A stretch of 64,000 nt of DNA. Origin: Pseudobutyrivibrio xylanivorans (lineage in GTDB: Bacteria; Bacillota; Clostridia; Lachnospirales; Lachnospiraceae). The first letter of the stretch is position 1; every line of letters starts with the position of its first letter. The stretch spans positions 992,001 to 1,056,000 of the forward strand of contig NZ_VTVE01000001.1 of NCBI RefSeq assembly GCF_010906925.1. The letters run 5' to 3'. The translations under genes and the position numbers were made by a program. Below are positions 27,451 to 37,057 of the stretch, one piece after another. The notes under the pieces are model-generated. The model worked only from the letters and a program-made list of their open reading frames with translations. It did no database searches and had not been told where the DNA came from.

Positions 27451-28173
27451 TTATTCATCAAACAAATCATCTGAACCAGGCTCCAATTCAACCTTTTCTA
27501 CAACTGGAGTTTCAAATGATGGTTCGTCCTCAAATATACTATCCTCTGGAGCAGATACTTCTTCAGTATGCTTAGCTGGCTTAACATTAGCCTCCTTCTT
27601 ATGACCATGAACGCCAATAACCATAAGTAACATTGAAAGAAGTGATAATCCGCCAATAATAATGAAATAAAGGCAAGGAATCAGATTTCCTGAGAAAAAT
27701 ACTATTTTTTCAAAGAATCCAAAGTAAATACTAGCAGCTATAGAGCATGCTCCAAAGAGAAAGCTTAAGAACCATGTGGCCTTTCTCATGTAAAATAGCG
27801 CAAATGACTGCTGAAGCATAATTGTTCCAAGCAATGCTCCTGCAAAAATAATAATAAAATCAAGGAATACTACAACAACATTGGAAAGGAATAAAAATCC
27901 AGAACCAATAATTGCTAAAATAACACCCATGGTAAAACCATAATTGCAGATGCTTTTATATTCCTGCTTGAAAAAGTATTTAATCATGTAATATGCGCCA
28001 AAGCAGATAAAACATGCCCCAACAGCAATTGAAGCAAATGAATAAATCATATCGCTAACTGAGTCAGCATTCAAAACAAGTAGGCAAATACCTAATGCTA
28101 AAAATGCTAGTGCGGCGAAAATATTAGCAATAACTCCGCCTTTTGCTGGTTTAGTTTCTTCGTAATTAGACAT
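27451..28173 (-). CDS. DUF308/HdeD-like multi-helix membrane protein
   Basis: This 240-residue integral membrane protein has about seven hydrophobic helices between residues 15 and 195, in pairs spaced like DUF308 (HdeD-family) proteins. Glycine-rich helix ends such as GVILAIIGSGFLFL and FAGALLGTIMLQQS are present. The last 45 residues are a charged, probably cytosolic tail rich in Glu and Pro (VSAPEDSIFEDEPSFETP). No enzyme motif is present and the function is unknown; the HdeD match is by general pattern only. It is last in the run parE-like, parC-like, HAD, CPBP, this gene, and no clear terminator follows before groESL. Confidence 0.55.
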   Translation of the reverse strand: MSNYEETKPAKGGVIANIFAALAFLALGICLLVLNADSVSDMIYSFASIAVGACFICFGAYYMIKYFFKQEYKSICNYGFTMGVILAIIGSGFLFLSNVVVVFLDFIIIFAGALLGTIMLQQSFALFYMRKATWFLSFLFGACSIAASIYFGFFEKIVFFSGNLIPCLYFIIIGGLSLLSMLLMVIGVHGHKKEANVKPAKHTEEVSAPEDSIFEDEPSFETPVVEKVELEPGSDDLFDE

Positions 28174-28182
28174 AGGTCCCTC

Positions 28183-28824
28183 CTAACTGAATAAAATCAC
28201 GATAATATTAATTAATCCGTGAGCAATGATACAAAGAGAAAGTCTTTTATGCTTGGTATACATAATACTCAACACAAAGCCAATCGCTATTGCATAAATA
28301 AATTGTACTATATTATTGTGGAGAATACCAAAACAAATTGAAGAGATGACAATAGCAGGCCATCTTCCAATCCATAAATAAAGCTGTCCAACTACTATTC
28401 CTCTGATTAAAATCTCTTCTAAAATGGGAATTACTATTCCACTACAGAGCAGTTTAATAAGTATGCTTCCATCAGTTAATGTGGCACTTGCTCTCTTAAA
28501 TCCCTCAGATGAATTAATAAGTGATGAATGGGTTAATAGAATGTTAAGTACTATGGAAAACGCCACTACACCAACTACCCAAATCACATAGGAAAACAAA
28601 GTCTTCCTATCCAAATTATCCTCAGGAATTAATTTAGGATATCTCTTGTATAAGGCATAAATAGGTATAATACATACTAGTCCTGCAATCAGCAAACAAG
28701 TCACTTTTCCAATTCTAGCACCAAAGATCTGAATCAAAAAAGAAACGCCCACCTGATAAACTAGGAAGTAAACAACAATAGGATATATAACTTGAAATAA
28801 ACGATTAGTCTTAATTTCCTTCAA
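28183..28824 (-). CDS. CPBP-family intramembrane metalloprotease
   Basis: This is a 213-residue membrane protein of the CPBP/Abi family (CAAX-protease type II fold). The three metal-site motifs are visible: EEILIRG with the Glu-Glu-x3-Arg pattern near residue 137, FGILHNN with its histidine near 165, and AHGLINI near 203. About six or seven helices surround them. In Gram-positive bacteria, relatives process peptides, protect against bacteriocins or have unknown roles. There is no bacteriocin gene nearby. Its start overlaps the end of the HAD hydrolase gene by 14 bases, so it is translated from the same message. Confidence 0.85.
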   Translation of the reverse strand: MKEIKTNRLFQVIYPIVVYFLVYQVGVSFLIQIFGARIGKVTCLLIAGLVCIIPIYALYKRYPKLIPEDNLDRKTLFSYVIWVVGVVAFSIVLNILLTHSSLINSSEGFKRASATLTDGSILIKLLCSGIVIPILEEILIRGIVVGQLYLWIGRWPAIVISSICFGILHNNIVQFIYAIAIGFVLSIMYTKHKRLSLCIIAHGLINIIVILFS

Positions 28825-29464
28825 TGTAATCTAAAACCTCATCTGGATAATCAAAAACCTCTATAGCACCATGTTCATATAAATCATCTCTAGTACCAGA
28901 GCCCCAAGTAATTCCAATACATTTAATGCCAACTTGATTAGCTCCATCCACATCAAACATTGTGTCACCAATCAAAACAGTCTCCTCTTTTAAATGCCAA
29001 GGCGCTCTTTCAAAACATAGATTAATAACCTGAGCCTTAGTATCTATCTTAGCATCCATAGTAGCACCACATATCTCGGTAAAATACTTATCGATACCAA
29101 GATGGGAAAGTATTTTACGTGCTGTAGGTTCCGGTTTTGAAGTGCACACAAAAAGACAATAACCTCTTTTTACTAAAGAATCCAAAAGTCCCTCAACGCC
29201 CTCAAATACATCGGCATTAAGACATCCATCTTCTTTGTCATAGTAATGTCTGTAAGTAGCTACAGCCTCTTTGAAATCTTCATCACGAACATGCAAATAA
29301 TTTGGAAAAGAATAGGTAAAAGGTGGTCCAACACATTTTTTTAATGTGGCAAAATCCGGTATGTCATACCCAAACTTTTCAAGAGTAAGTTTCAGCCCCG
29401 TAATAATACTAGGGGCTGAATCAATTAATGTTCCATCTAAATCAAAATAAACATTTTTTATCAT
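28811..29464 (-). CDS. HAD-superfamily phosphatase (phosphoglycolate phosphatase-like)
   Basis: This cytosolic haloacid-dehalogenase-fold phosphatase has 217 residues. It carries motif I YFDLDGTLIDSAPS (residues 7-20) with the two catalytic aspartates, motif II VCTSKP near 108, a motif III lysine region around 140, and motif IV VLIGDTMFDVDGANQVG near 168-184. A helical cap (about residues 18-85) marks it as a beta-phosphoglucomutase/Gph-like subclass member. The substrate cannot be assigned; phosphoglycolate, pyrophosphate and nucleotide phosphatases all look like this. Its start overlaps the stop of the topoisomerase A gene by four bases (ATGA), so the two are coupled. Confidence 0.88.
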   Translation of the reverse strand: MIKNVYFDLDGTLIDSAPSIITGLKLTLEKFGYDIPDFATLKKCVGPPFTYSFPNYLHVRDEDFKEAVATYRHYYDKEDGCLNADVFEGVEGLLDSLVKRGYCLFVCTSKPEPTARKILSHLGIDKYFTEICGATMDAKIDTKAQVINLCFERAPWHLKEETVLIGDTMFDVDGANQVGIKCIGITWGSGTRDDLYEHGAIEVFDYPDEVLDYIEGN

Positions 29465-31701
29465 TTTTTTACACCTTTAGTGTCGCGAGTGCCTACATGA
29501 AGTCTATTAAGAGCAACAGGCTTACCCTTTACCTTCACGTCTTTTGCCTCTCCATCAGCAAGTACATGAATCTGTGTAAGGTAATCGCCCTTAGCAAGCT
29601 TCATTCCTCTAACACCAACAGCAGTTTTCTTCTTTTCAGGGATGGTTGCTCCATCGATTCTAAGGAACATATCCTTTTCTGACTGCATAACCACAGTATC
29701 AGTAGGCTCTAATATCTTAACGCAGATTACTTCATCCTTGTCATTAAGCTTGGTGGCTGCAATAAGCTTACGAGAAACATCAAACTCAGAGCCATCTACT
29801 ACCTTGATCATGCCCTGCTTTGTACCAAAGATAAGCTTTTTATCTTTTATGTTTTCCATAGCATCTGCAAAGATAAGGTTTTCTTTTGTAAGGTCAATCT
29901 TTGAGCCCTTTTCAGCAGTATCAATTGGCTGCCCCTTATCTCTAAACTTACCAAATGGAAGGGAAAGAACCTTTATAGCGTGCATATCACCCTTTTCTGT
30001 GAAAAGGCAAATCTTGTCTACATTTTTACAGAATACAATCTTTTTAGATTCTGTCTCTGCAGCATCTTTATTACGCTCAAATGTAGGCATATCAATGACA
30101 CGAGCATAGGCAAATCTGTCGATAAGCACTGCTACATCAATAACCTCAATTGGCTTTTCTTCAACAACTGCCTCTTCCACATTATCAATGACAGTACGGC
30201 GCTCTCTTGCATATTCCTTTTTTATTGCCTGTAAATCCTTAATGATTACCTTTGCCATCTCAGCACGAGAGCCAAGAATCTTGTTGTAATCAGAGATTTT
30301 CTGCATAGTCTCGGCATAGTCAGCTCTAAGAGCCTCAATTTCAAGACCGATAAGGCGATGCAATCTCATATCAAGAATAGCTTGGGCCTGACGCTCTGTG
30401 AATTTAAGAAGAGCTGCGTCCTTCTTAGACTGCTCTGATTTGAACTTGATTCCATCAGTGATACCCTCTACCAAGCAAGCCTTAGCCTGCTTAACATCCT
30501 TTGAGCCTCTGAGAATCTCAATAATCAAATCAATAACATCACAAGCCTTGATTAAGCCCTCCTGGATTTCCTTCTTTTCACGCTCTTTGCCAAGAAGATG
30601 AGTATACTTTCTAGTGCAAAGCTCATATTGGAAATTAACATGATGTCTGATAATAGGCACAATGCCAAGAGTCTCAGGCTTGCCATCAGCAACAGCAAGC
30701 ATGTTGACACCAAATGTATCCTCTAGACGAGTCTTCTTGTAAAGAAGATTTAATACGTTTTCAGCGTTTGCACCTTTTCTCAGCTCTACAATTATTCTAA
30801 TCTGCTCGCCCTTTGACTGGTTAGAAATATCAGTAATGTCGTTAGTCTTTTTAGTCTCTACTAACGAGTAAATATCGTTAAGGAACTTACCAATATTAGC
30901 ACCTATCATAGTGTAAGGAATCTCTGTAATGACAATCTGTTCCTTGCCACCCTTGATTTTCTCAATCTCAGCCTTACCACGAATTTTGATTTTACCAACA
31001 CCAGTAGAATAAATTTCCATCAAATCATCCTTGTTGGTGATGATTCCTCCTGTTGGGAAATCAGGACCATGGATGATTGATAACATCTGGGCTGTATTAA
31101 TGTCAGGATCCTTCATGTAGGCAATAACGCCATCAACAACCTCGCCTAAATTATGCTGTGGAATAGATGTAACCATACCTACAGCGATACCGTCAGAGCC
31201 GTTAATTAAAATATTAGGAACTCTAACAGGAAGTACCTCTGGCTCCTTTTCAGTCTCATCATAGTTAGGAACAAAATCTACTACATTTTTATCCAAATCA
31301 CCTAGGTAAACTTCCTGAGCCACCTTAGCAAGACGAGCCTCAGTGTAACGCATGGCAGCAGCTCCATCACCCTCGATAGAACCAAAGTTACCATGACCAT
31401 CTACAAGTGGAAGACTCTTTTTAAAGTCCTGACTCATAACAACAAGTGATTCATAAATAGAGCTATCACCATGTGGGTGATATTTACCCATTGTATCACC
31501 CACGATACGAGCAGATTTTTTGTATGGTTTATTATAATCAACCTTCAATTCGTACATGTCATAAAGAGTACGACGCTGTACTGGCTTAAGACCATCTCTT
31601 ACATCAGGTACTGCACGGGCAAGAATAACTGACATAGAATAATCTATGAAGGATTTTTGCATTATCTCAGAATATTCTGTTCTAATAATATCTTGTGCCA
31701 T
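29461..31701 (-). CDS. Type IIA DNA topoisomerase, subunit A (ParC/GyrA-like)
   Basis: This is the DNA-cutting subunit of a gyrase/topoisomerase IV enzyme. The 746-residue protein has the breakage-reunion domain with LARAVPDVRDGLKPVQRR near residues 28-45, the quinolone-region GKYHPHGDSSIYE near 72-84, and the catalytic tyrosine in AAMRYTEARL near 120. The C-terminal beta-pinwheel (about 520-740) shows repeat blades, but I see no GyrA-box (QRRGGKG-type) motif. That points to a ParC-like decatenase rather than gyrase, though Lachnospiraceae second topoisomerases are often annotated either way. It lies 79 bases after the subunit B gene and starts the coupled run into the HAD and CPBP genes. Confidence 0.88.
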   Translation of the reverse strand: MAQDIIRTEYSEIMQKSFIDYSMSVILARAVPDVRDGLKPVQRRTLYDMYELKVDYNKPYKKSARIVGDTMGKYHPHGDSSIYESLVVMSQDFKKSLPLVDGHGNFGSIEGDGAAAMRYTEARLAKVAQEVYLGDLDKNVVDFVPNYDETEKEPEVLPVRVPNILINGSDGIAVGMVTSIPQHNLGEVVDGVIAYMKDPDINTAQMLSIIHGPDFPTGGIITNKDDLMEIYSTGVGKIKIRGKAEIEKIKGGKEQIVITEIPYTMIGANIGKFLNDIYSLVETKKTNDITDISNQSKGEQIRIIVELRKGANAENVLNLLYKKTRLEDTFGVNMLAVADGKPETLGIVPIIRHHVNFQYELCTRKYTHLLGKEREKKEIQEGLIKACDVIDLIIEILRGSKDVKQAKACLVEGITDGIKFKSEQSKKDAALLKFTERQAQAILDMRLHRLIGLEIEALRADYAETMQKISDYNKILGSRAEMAKVIIKDLQAIKKEYARERRTVIDNVEEAVVEEKPIEVIDVAVLIDRFAYARVIDMPTFERNKDAAETESKKIVFCKNVDKICLFTEKGDMHAIKVLSLPFGKFRDKGQPIDTAEKGSKIDLTKENLIFADAMENIKDKKLIFGTKQGMIKVVDGSEFDVSRKLIAATKLNDKDEVICVKILEPTDTVVMQSEKDMFLRIDGATIPEKKKTAVGVRGMKLAKGDYLTQIHVLADGEAKDVKVKGKPVALNRLHVGTRDTKGVKK

Positions 31702-31780
31702 AAGTAATTAAACCCTTTCTAAATACTATACGGGAAAACACGCAATTTATTTTAAGGCGTGTATATGAGATATAAATTGA

Positions 31781-33706
31781 CTATACGTCAATCTCAGCCT
31801 CCCTAGCATGCTTGTATATGAACTCCTTACGTGGAGCAACATCTGAGCCCATAAGAAGCTCTGTAACCTCTGATGCCATAAGAGCATCCTCGATTTCAAC
31901 AAGCTTAAGCTTTCTACGATCAGGATCAAGAGTTGTCTCCCAAAGCTGCTCTGCGTCCATCTCACCAAGACCCTTGTAACGCTGAAGAGTAAATGATTTA
32001 CCATTCATCTTTTTGCGATACTTATCAAGGGCAACATCATCATAAAGATATTCTTCCTCGCCCTTAGTAGGAATAGCCTTGTAAAGAGGTGGCATTGCAA
32101 TATAAACATGACCTTCTCTAATAAGCTCAGGCATAAATCTGTAGAAGAATGTCAAAAGAAGGGTACAGATATGAGCACCATCCACGTCGGCATCAGCCAT
32201 GATTACTATCTTGTCATACCGAAGCTTTGAAATATCAAAGTCATTGCCGTAACCCTCAGAGAAACCACAACCAAAAGCGTTGATAAGTGTCTTAATCTCT
32301 GCATTGGCAAGAACCTTGTCCATTGAAGCCTTTTCTACGTTGAGAATCTTACCTCTAATAGGCATAATAGCCTGATACATTCTATTTCTAGCCTTTTTGG
32401 CTGAACCACCAGCGGAATCTCCCTCTACGATGAAAATCTCGCACTTGCTAGCATCTCTTGATTCACAATTAGAAAGCTTACCATTTTGATCAAATGAAAA
32501 CTTCTGCTTAGACAAAAGATTAGTCTTAGCCTTTTCTTCGGATTTACGAATCTTAGCTGACTTTTCAGCACATGAAATAATAGCCTTAAGAGTCTCTAAA
32601 TTTCTATCGAAGTATAGGATAAATTCATCCTGGCAAACCTTTGTTGTAGCCTTTGCTGCGTCAGGATTATCAAGTTTTGTCTTAGTCTGTCCTTCAAATC
32701 GTGGGTCAGGATGCTTGATGCTGACAATAGCGGTAATACCATTCCTAACATCGGCACCAGTAAAGTTGGCATCCTTTTCCTTTAAGATACCAAGCTCTCT
32801 AGCGTAATTATTGATAACTGTTGTAAGAACAGTCTTAAATCCTGTGATATGAGTACCACCCTCAGAGTTATAGATATTGTTACAGAATCCAAGGATGTTC
32901 TCCTTGAACTCATTACAGTACTGGAAAGCTATCTCAAGCTCAATACCATCAGCACTGCCCTTGAAGTAAATAACATCATGAAGTGTCTCAGCTGTCTTAT
33001 TGATCTCCTTAACAAAGCCCTTAATACCATCTGGCTCATGAAATGTAAGGTACTCAGGCTCCTCACCACGCAAATCAGCATAATGAATAGTAAGTCCTGG
33101 GTTAAGATAAGCTGTCTCATGAAGACGTGACTTAACCTCATCTTCTTTAAAGTTAGTCTTCTCAAAAATCTCAGCATCAGGAAGGAAATTAATCTTTGTA
33201 CCATGCTTTGTAGTCTTTGAAATCTTTGGAAGCAAGCCATCTACAAGCTTTTCTGTAGGAACACCTCTTTCATACCTATCATGGTGTACATATCCCTCAC
33301 GAGAAATACTTACGTCCATGTACTCTGAAAGTGCATTAACAACAGAAGAACCAACACCGTGCAAACCGCCGGAAGTCTTGTATACACTATCATCGAACTT
33401 ACCACCTGCATGAAGTGTAGAGAAAACTAAACGTGCAGCAGGAAGTCCCTTCGCATGCATTCCAACTGGAATACCTCGTCCATTATCCTCAACAGTACAG
33501 CTTCCGTCCTTTTCAAGTGTGACATAGATAGTGTCGCACTCTCCTGCTAGATGCTCATCTACAGAGTTGTCTACAATTTCATAAATTAAATGATTCAAGC
33601 CCTTTCTAGAGGTGGAACCAATGTACATTCCAGGTCTTTTTCTAACAGCCTCAAGCCCCTCTAAAACAGATATACTGCTTTCATCATAGGTAACCTTTTT
33701 TGCCAT
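31781..33706 (-). CDS. Type IIA DNA topoisomerase, subunit B (ParE/GyrB-like)
   Basis: This is the ATPase subunit partnering the downstream subunit A. The domains are a GHKL ATPase (LEAVRKRPGMYIGSTSRKGLNHLIYEIVDNSVDEHLAG; VEDNGRGIPV; GGLHGVGSSVVNALS), a transducer domain (KTKLDNPDA), and a TOPRIM domain with EGDSAGGSAKKARNR, IRGKILNVEKA and the metal-binding DADVDGAHI. I place the start at the ATG at 33706 (MAKKVTYDESSI, 641 residues). The frame stays open upstream to 33760, but that extension runs into the dut terminator hairpin and has no ribosome binding site. Whether the pair acts as gyrase or topoisomerase IV is undecided here. Confidence 0.9.
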   Translation of the reverse strand: MAKKVTYDESSISVLEGLEAVRKRPGMYIGSTSRKGLNHLIYEIVDNSVDEHLAGECDTIYVTLEKDGSCTVEDNGRGIPVGMHAKGLPAARLVFSTLHAGGKFDDSVYKTSGGLHGVGSSVVNALSEYMDVSISREGYVHHDRYERGVPTEKLVDGLLPKISKTTKHGTKINFLPDAEIFEKTNFKEDEVKSRLHETAYLNPGLTIHYADLRGEEPEYLTFHEPDGIKGFVKEINKTAETLHDVIYFKGSADGIELEIAFQYCNEFKENILGFCNNIYNSEGGTHITGFKTVLTTVINNYARELGILKEKDANFTGADVRNGITAIVSIKHPDPRFEGQTKTKLDNPDAAKATTKVCQDEFILYFDRNLETLKAIISCAEKSAKIRKSEEKAKTNLLSKQKFSFDQNGKLSNCESRDASKCEIFIVEGDSAGGSAKKARNRMYQAIMPIRGKILNVEKASMDKVLANAEIKTLINAFGCGFSEGYGNDFDISKLRYDKIVIMADADVDGAHICTLLLTFFYRFMPELIREGHVYIAMPPLYKAIPTKGEEEYLYDDVALDKYRKKMNGKSFTLQRYKGLGEMDAEQLWETTLDPDRRKLKLVEIEDALMASEVTELLMGSDVAPRKEFIYKHAREAEIDV

Positions 33707-33744
33707 AAAACTTCTCACTTTCAAATAATATGTATAAAGCGCAC

Positions 33745-33774
33745 TAAAGGCGTCTGACAAAAGCCAGGCGCCAA
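33745..33774 (-). terminator. Rho-independent terminator of nrdD-nrdG-dut
   Basis: An eight-pair stem GGCGTCTG/CAGGCGCC (33749-33756 and 33765-33772) is followed on the minus strand by a short TTT run. It is almost identical to the pnp terminator at 19337-19360. Confidence 0.85.
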
Positions 33775-33783
33775 AGTATCATT

Positions 33784-34221
33784 CTAATGTTTTCCTGTGG
33801 AACCAAATCCGCCCTCACCACGGGCTGTATCTGAAAGCTCAGATACCTCAGAAAACTCTACTGAAAGAAATGGTACAACTACAAGTTGAGCAATTTTTTC
33901 AGCAGGTGTTACAACTCTTTCAACTTCACTATCATTGTGAAGAGCTACCTTAACTTCTCCCCTATAATCCGAGTCAACTACTCCTACGCAGTTAGCAGGT
34001 CTAAGTCCTTCCTTAGCTGAAAGACCAGATCTAGCAAAAACTCCTCCGAAATATCCCACAGGAATCTCCATAGCAAGACCAGTACCAATCATAAGAGTCT
34101 GGTGTGGAGCGATTTTAACCTCCTCTGTGATATCTGCAAATAAGTCATATCCTGCAGCATACTCAGAACCTCTCTCTGGAAGCTTTGCAGAATCTGTAAG
34201 CTTAGTTATGTTAATATTCAT
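33784..34221 (-). CDS. dut: dUTP diphosphatase
   Basis: Dut hydrolyses dUTP to dUMP, keeping uracil out of DNA and feeding dTMP synthesis. The 145-residue trimeric-type enzyme shows the five family motifs in order: AAGYDLFAD (motif 1), FARSGLSAKEGL (2), NCVGVVDSDYRGEVKVALHN (3), VTPAEKIAQLVVVP (4) and RGEGGFGSTGKH (5) at the extreme C-terminus. The catalytic aspartate lies in motif 3. It starts 18 bases after nrdG and ends at a strong terminator, so it is the last gene of an anaerobic deoxynucleotide operon. This is a sensible grouping of dNTP supply with dUTP clearance. Confidence 0.96.
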   Translation of the reverse strand: MNINITKLTDSAKLPERGSEYAAGYDLFADITEEVKIAPHQTLMIGTGLAMEIPVGYFGGVFARSGLSAKEGLRPANCVGVVDSDYRGEVKVALHNDSEVERVVTPAEKIAQLVVVPFLSVEFSEVSELSDTARGEGGFGSTGKH

Positions 34222-34239
34222 TATTCAAAAATCTCCCTT

Positions 34240-34731
34240 TTAATCTACATGCAAAACTATTTGATTAAGCTTTCTAGTCTGAGGTACATCAATAACCCGC
34301 TGATTAATACTACCTCTCCATTTTGCCTGTAAATCTATCTTATCAATTTCAAATTCTCCGTCAACCAGAACATCCAAATATTCCATTATTTCAAGAGATT
34401 TAATTTCCTCATAAGTGAAGCCCGTATAGAGCCAGACGGTCTTGCCGGGAAATCTCTCCCTAATCTCCCGGGCAAGCTCCGTCACCTCCCTACGATTTCC
34501 TGGAAACAATGGGTCACCTCCACTAAATGTAATTCCAGAAATATAATCTCTAGATAAGACTTCGAATAATTCATCTTTTGCCGCCTGATCAAATTTCAGG
34601 CCTCCATCAGGATCCCACGTGATTGGATTCTGACATTCCTTACAGTGATGGTCACATCCGGCCACCCATAAAACAACGCGCAAGCCGTCGCCATTTAGCA
34701 TGTCATCTTTTGTTATATTATGATAATTCAT
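34240..34731 (-). CDS. nrdG: Anaerobic ribonucleotide reductase activating enzyme
   Basis: NrdG is a radical-SAM enzyme that generates the glycyl radical on NrdD. The 163-residue length is usual. It carries the iron-sulfur motif CDHHCKEC (Cx3Cx2C) near residues 30-37, preceded by the typical LRVVLWVAGC segment. SGGDPLFPGNR near 70-80 is the SAM-binding GGDP element, and VDGEFE follows near 118. It is 122 bases downstream of nrdD, whose product it activates, and 18 bases ahead of dut. The gap before it has only a weak hairpin (34788-34805), so co-transcription with nrdD is likely. Confidence 0.95.
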   Translation of the reverse strand: MNYHNITKDDMLNGDGLRVVLWVAGCDHHCKECQNPITWDPDGGLKFDQAAKDELFEVLSRDYISGITFSGGDPLFPGNRREVTELAREIRERFPGKTVWLYTGFTYEEIKSLEIMEYLDVLVDGEFEIDKIDLQAKWRGSINQRVIDVPQTRKLNQIVLHVD

Positions 34732-34853
34732 CTTTATTATTCTCCAGTCCGCAAATCCTTACGCTCATAATCATTAGATTCTCTTCCAGTGACTAAAATG
34801 TCACTTTCAGAGAACAAATAGATTGTTAGCTAGAATTTGCTCAATCTAGTAAA

Positions 34854-36977
34854 TTACATGGATTTACGGTCGGCTATTTCAGCCATCTTTGCTTCATTAA
34901 GACGTGTATCTCCCTTTACACGAGAATATGAAAGATATCCATTCATTCGGTCAATCTTGGTCAGGTTCTTACTGCCGCAAACTGGACAAACATCCATCTC
35001 AAGCTCCTCGTGACCGCAGTCATCGCAATATGAAAGCGATAAATTAACGCCCTCGTAAAAGCCCTTAGCCATTGCACGACGAACAAGCGTCTTAACAGCG
35101 TCGCGATTGTAGTTAATTGGATATCTGACATACTGGATTTTGCCACCGTTAGACAACTCCCAGAATCTTCCCTCCAAGTCCTGTTTCTCAATAGGAGTAA
35201 TATCCTCGGAAACATGGCAATGGAAAGAATTTGAAACATAGTCTCTATCAGAAACATGCTCGATAATACCGTATTTATTTCTAAACTGTTTAACCTGAAG
35301 TCCGCATAAATTCTCAGCTGGTGTACCGTAGATAGCGTAGAGATTGCCGTCTTCTTCCTTAAACTGGTTTACCTTTTCATTGATATGCTTTAGTACTTCA
35401 ATTGCAAAATCTCCATCCTCAACGAGAGACTTGCCATTGTAAAGTTCCTGAAGCTCATTAAAAGCTGTAATGCCAAATGAAGCTGTAGCAGCCTTTAAAA
35501 GTGGCTTAATCTTGTCGTGGAATCCAAGATGTCCGCCATAGAAACCGCCCTCGCAATATGCAAGTGGATTGGTAGATGCACGCATCTCGCCAAGATAAGC
35601 ATATGTACGGATGTGAAGCTTTCTAATCATCTCAAGGTAATAATCAAGCACCTCGTAGAAATCTCTAGATTCCTGACGAGACTTAGCAAGAATCATTGGA
35701 AGATGAAGTGAAACAGCTCCAATATTGAAACGTCCAATAAATACTGGCTCGTCATTATCATCTGCTGGCTTCATACCGCCTCTTTCATACCAAGGAGAAA
35801 GAAAGGCTCTACATCCCATTGGAGAGATAACCTTGCCATATTTTTTGTACATGCTGGCAATGTAACCCTCACCTGTAAGAGAAAGCCAATCAGGATACAT
35901 AGTCTTTCTAGAACAGTCAATTCCTGCCTCGAAAACATCCTCAAGCTCCTTGCCTGGTCCGTGAAGATTCTCATCATACAAGAAGACAATCTTAGGGAAT
36001 AAAACAGGCTTTTTAAATCCAGGCTTACCCTGTCCAATTGAGCGAACCTTAAGACAAGCCTTTGAAGCCATCTTTGCAAATACTGATGTGCCAAGACCAA
36101 TAGTAACAGTGATAAATGGATAGTCACCGCGGCTAGATGCAACTGTGTTGAACTTGTACTCCCAGCCCTGGAAGCCCTGCTCCATCTCTCGCTCAACCTC
36201 GCTCATGGAAACCTCATGAGCCTTATCCTTATCAATGCCTAAATCTAAATATTTAGCCAAATATTTATCGTATGACTTCTGAGCGTACTTCTCCAAAATC
36301 TGGTCTGCCTGAGGAATAGTAAATCCACCGTACTGCTGGCTTGCTGCCGAAAGTACAATATCTCCGATTACGTCAAAGGCAACATCGAGGCTCTTAGGCT
36401 CATTATAGAAAATATTGCCCATCTCAAATCCGCCCTCAAGAACTGACTTAACATCGAAAAGACAGCAGTTCATGGTATCGCGTCTAGCATTCATATCATG
36501 GATATAAATATAGCCATCTCTGATTGCCTGAACTTCCTCTGTAGTAAGGAAAAATTTCTTGTAAAGCTCTCGATTAAGCTCATTGAAAATCAATGAACGC
36601 TTTGTAGAAACAAGCGCTGAATCGGTATTAGAATTCTCCTTATCACCGATGTACATGATGTTTTGAGACTTCTTATAAACATCATCCAACATCTGGACGA
36701 AATCCTGCTTATAGTTGCGGTAATCCCTGTAACTTTTCGCCACCATAGGGTTAACACGTTCCAAAGCACCCTCAACAATATTGTGCATCTGTGCAATCTC
36801 AATCTTCTCAAGGCCAAGCTCCTCCACTCTTTCCTCAACAAATTGACAAATGAAACGCTCCTGCTCAGGAGTAAATTTAACTAGCACACGTGTGGCAGAC
36901 TTTCCTACAGCCTCAACCACCTTTTGTACATCAAACCGCTCTAACGCCCCGTCCTTTTTTACTACATACCTTTCCAT
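34854..36977 (-). CDS. nrdD: Anaerobic ribonucleoside-triphosphate reductase (class III)
   Basis: NrdD reduces NTPs to dNTPs under strict anaerobiosis using a glycyl radical. The 707-residue protein starts with an ATP-cone domain (about residues 3-95; VVKKDGALERFDVQKVVEAVGKSA), giving allosteric control of overall activity. The core ten-stranded barrel follows. Near the C-terminus the zinc-binding CxxC pairs are visible (CDDCGH and CPVCGS, about 650-670), and the glycyl radical loop RMNGYLSYSR lies at about 682-691. It is followed by nrdG and dut. Upstream, a promoter overlaps two inverted CTACTAGATA-type boxes that resemble NrdR sites. Confidence 0.96.
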   Translation of the reverse strand: MERYVVKKDGALERFDVQKVVEAVGKSATRVLVKFTPEQERFICQFVEERVEELGLEKIEIAQMHNIVEGALERVNPMVAKSYRDYRNYKQDFVQMLDDVYKKSQNIMYIGDKENSNTDSALVSTKRSLIFNELNRELYKKFFLTTEEVQAIRDGYIYIHDMNARRDTMNCCLFDVKSVLEGGFEMGNIFYNEPKSLDVAFDVIGDIVLSAASQQYGGFTIPQADQILEKYAQKSYDKYLAKYLDLGIDKDKAHEVSMSEVEREMEQGFQGWEYKFNTVASSRGDYPFITVTIGLGTSVFAKMASKACLKVRSIGQGKPGFKKPVLFPKIVFLYDENLHGPGKELEDVFEAGIDCSRKTMYPDWLSLTGEGYIASMYKKYGKVISPMGCRAFLSPWYERGGMKPADDNDEPVFIGRFNIGAVSLHLPMILAKSRQESRDFYEVLDYYLEMIRKLHIRTYAYLGEMRASTNPLAYCEGGFYGGHLGFHDKIKPLLKAATASFGITAFNELQELYNGKSLVEDGDFAIEVLKHINEKVNQFKEEDGNLYAIYGTPAENLCGLQVKQFRNKYGIIEHVSDRDYVSNSFHCHVSEDITPIEKQDLEGRFWELSNGGKIQYVRYPINYNRDAVKTLVRRAMAKGFYEGVNLSLSYCDDCGHEELEMDVCPVCGSKNLTKIDRMNGYLSYSRVKGDTRLNEAKMAEIADRKSM

Positions 36978-37057
36978 TTACAGACCTCCGAAATTTATTG
37001 AAAATATCACATAATTTTTAAAAATTCAGTCAATATATAGATTTTTAAACAAATAAA

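Noticed and set aside
33707-33760. Upstream extension of the topoisomerase B subunit
   Set aside because: It runs through the dut terminator hairpin and has no ribosome binding site; the ATG at 33706 gives the family-typical start.
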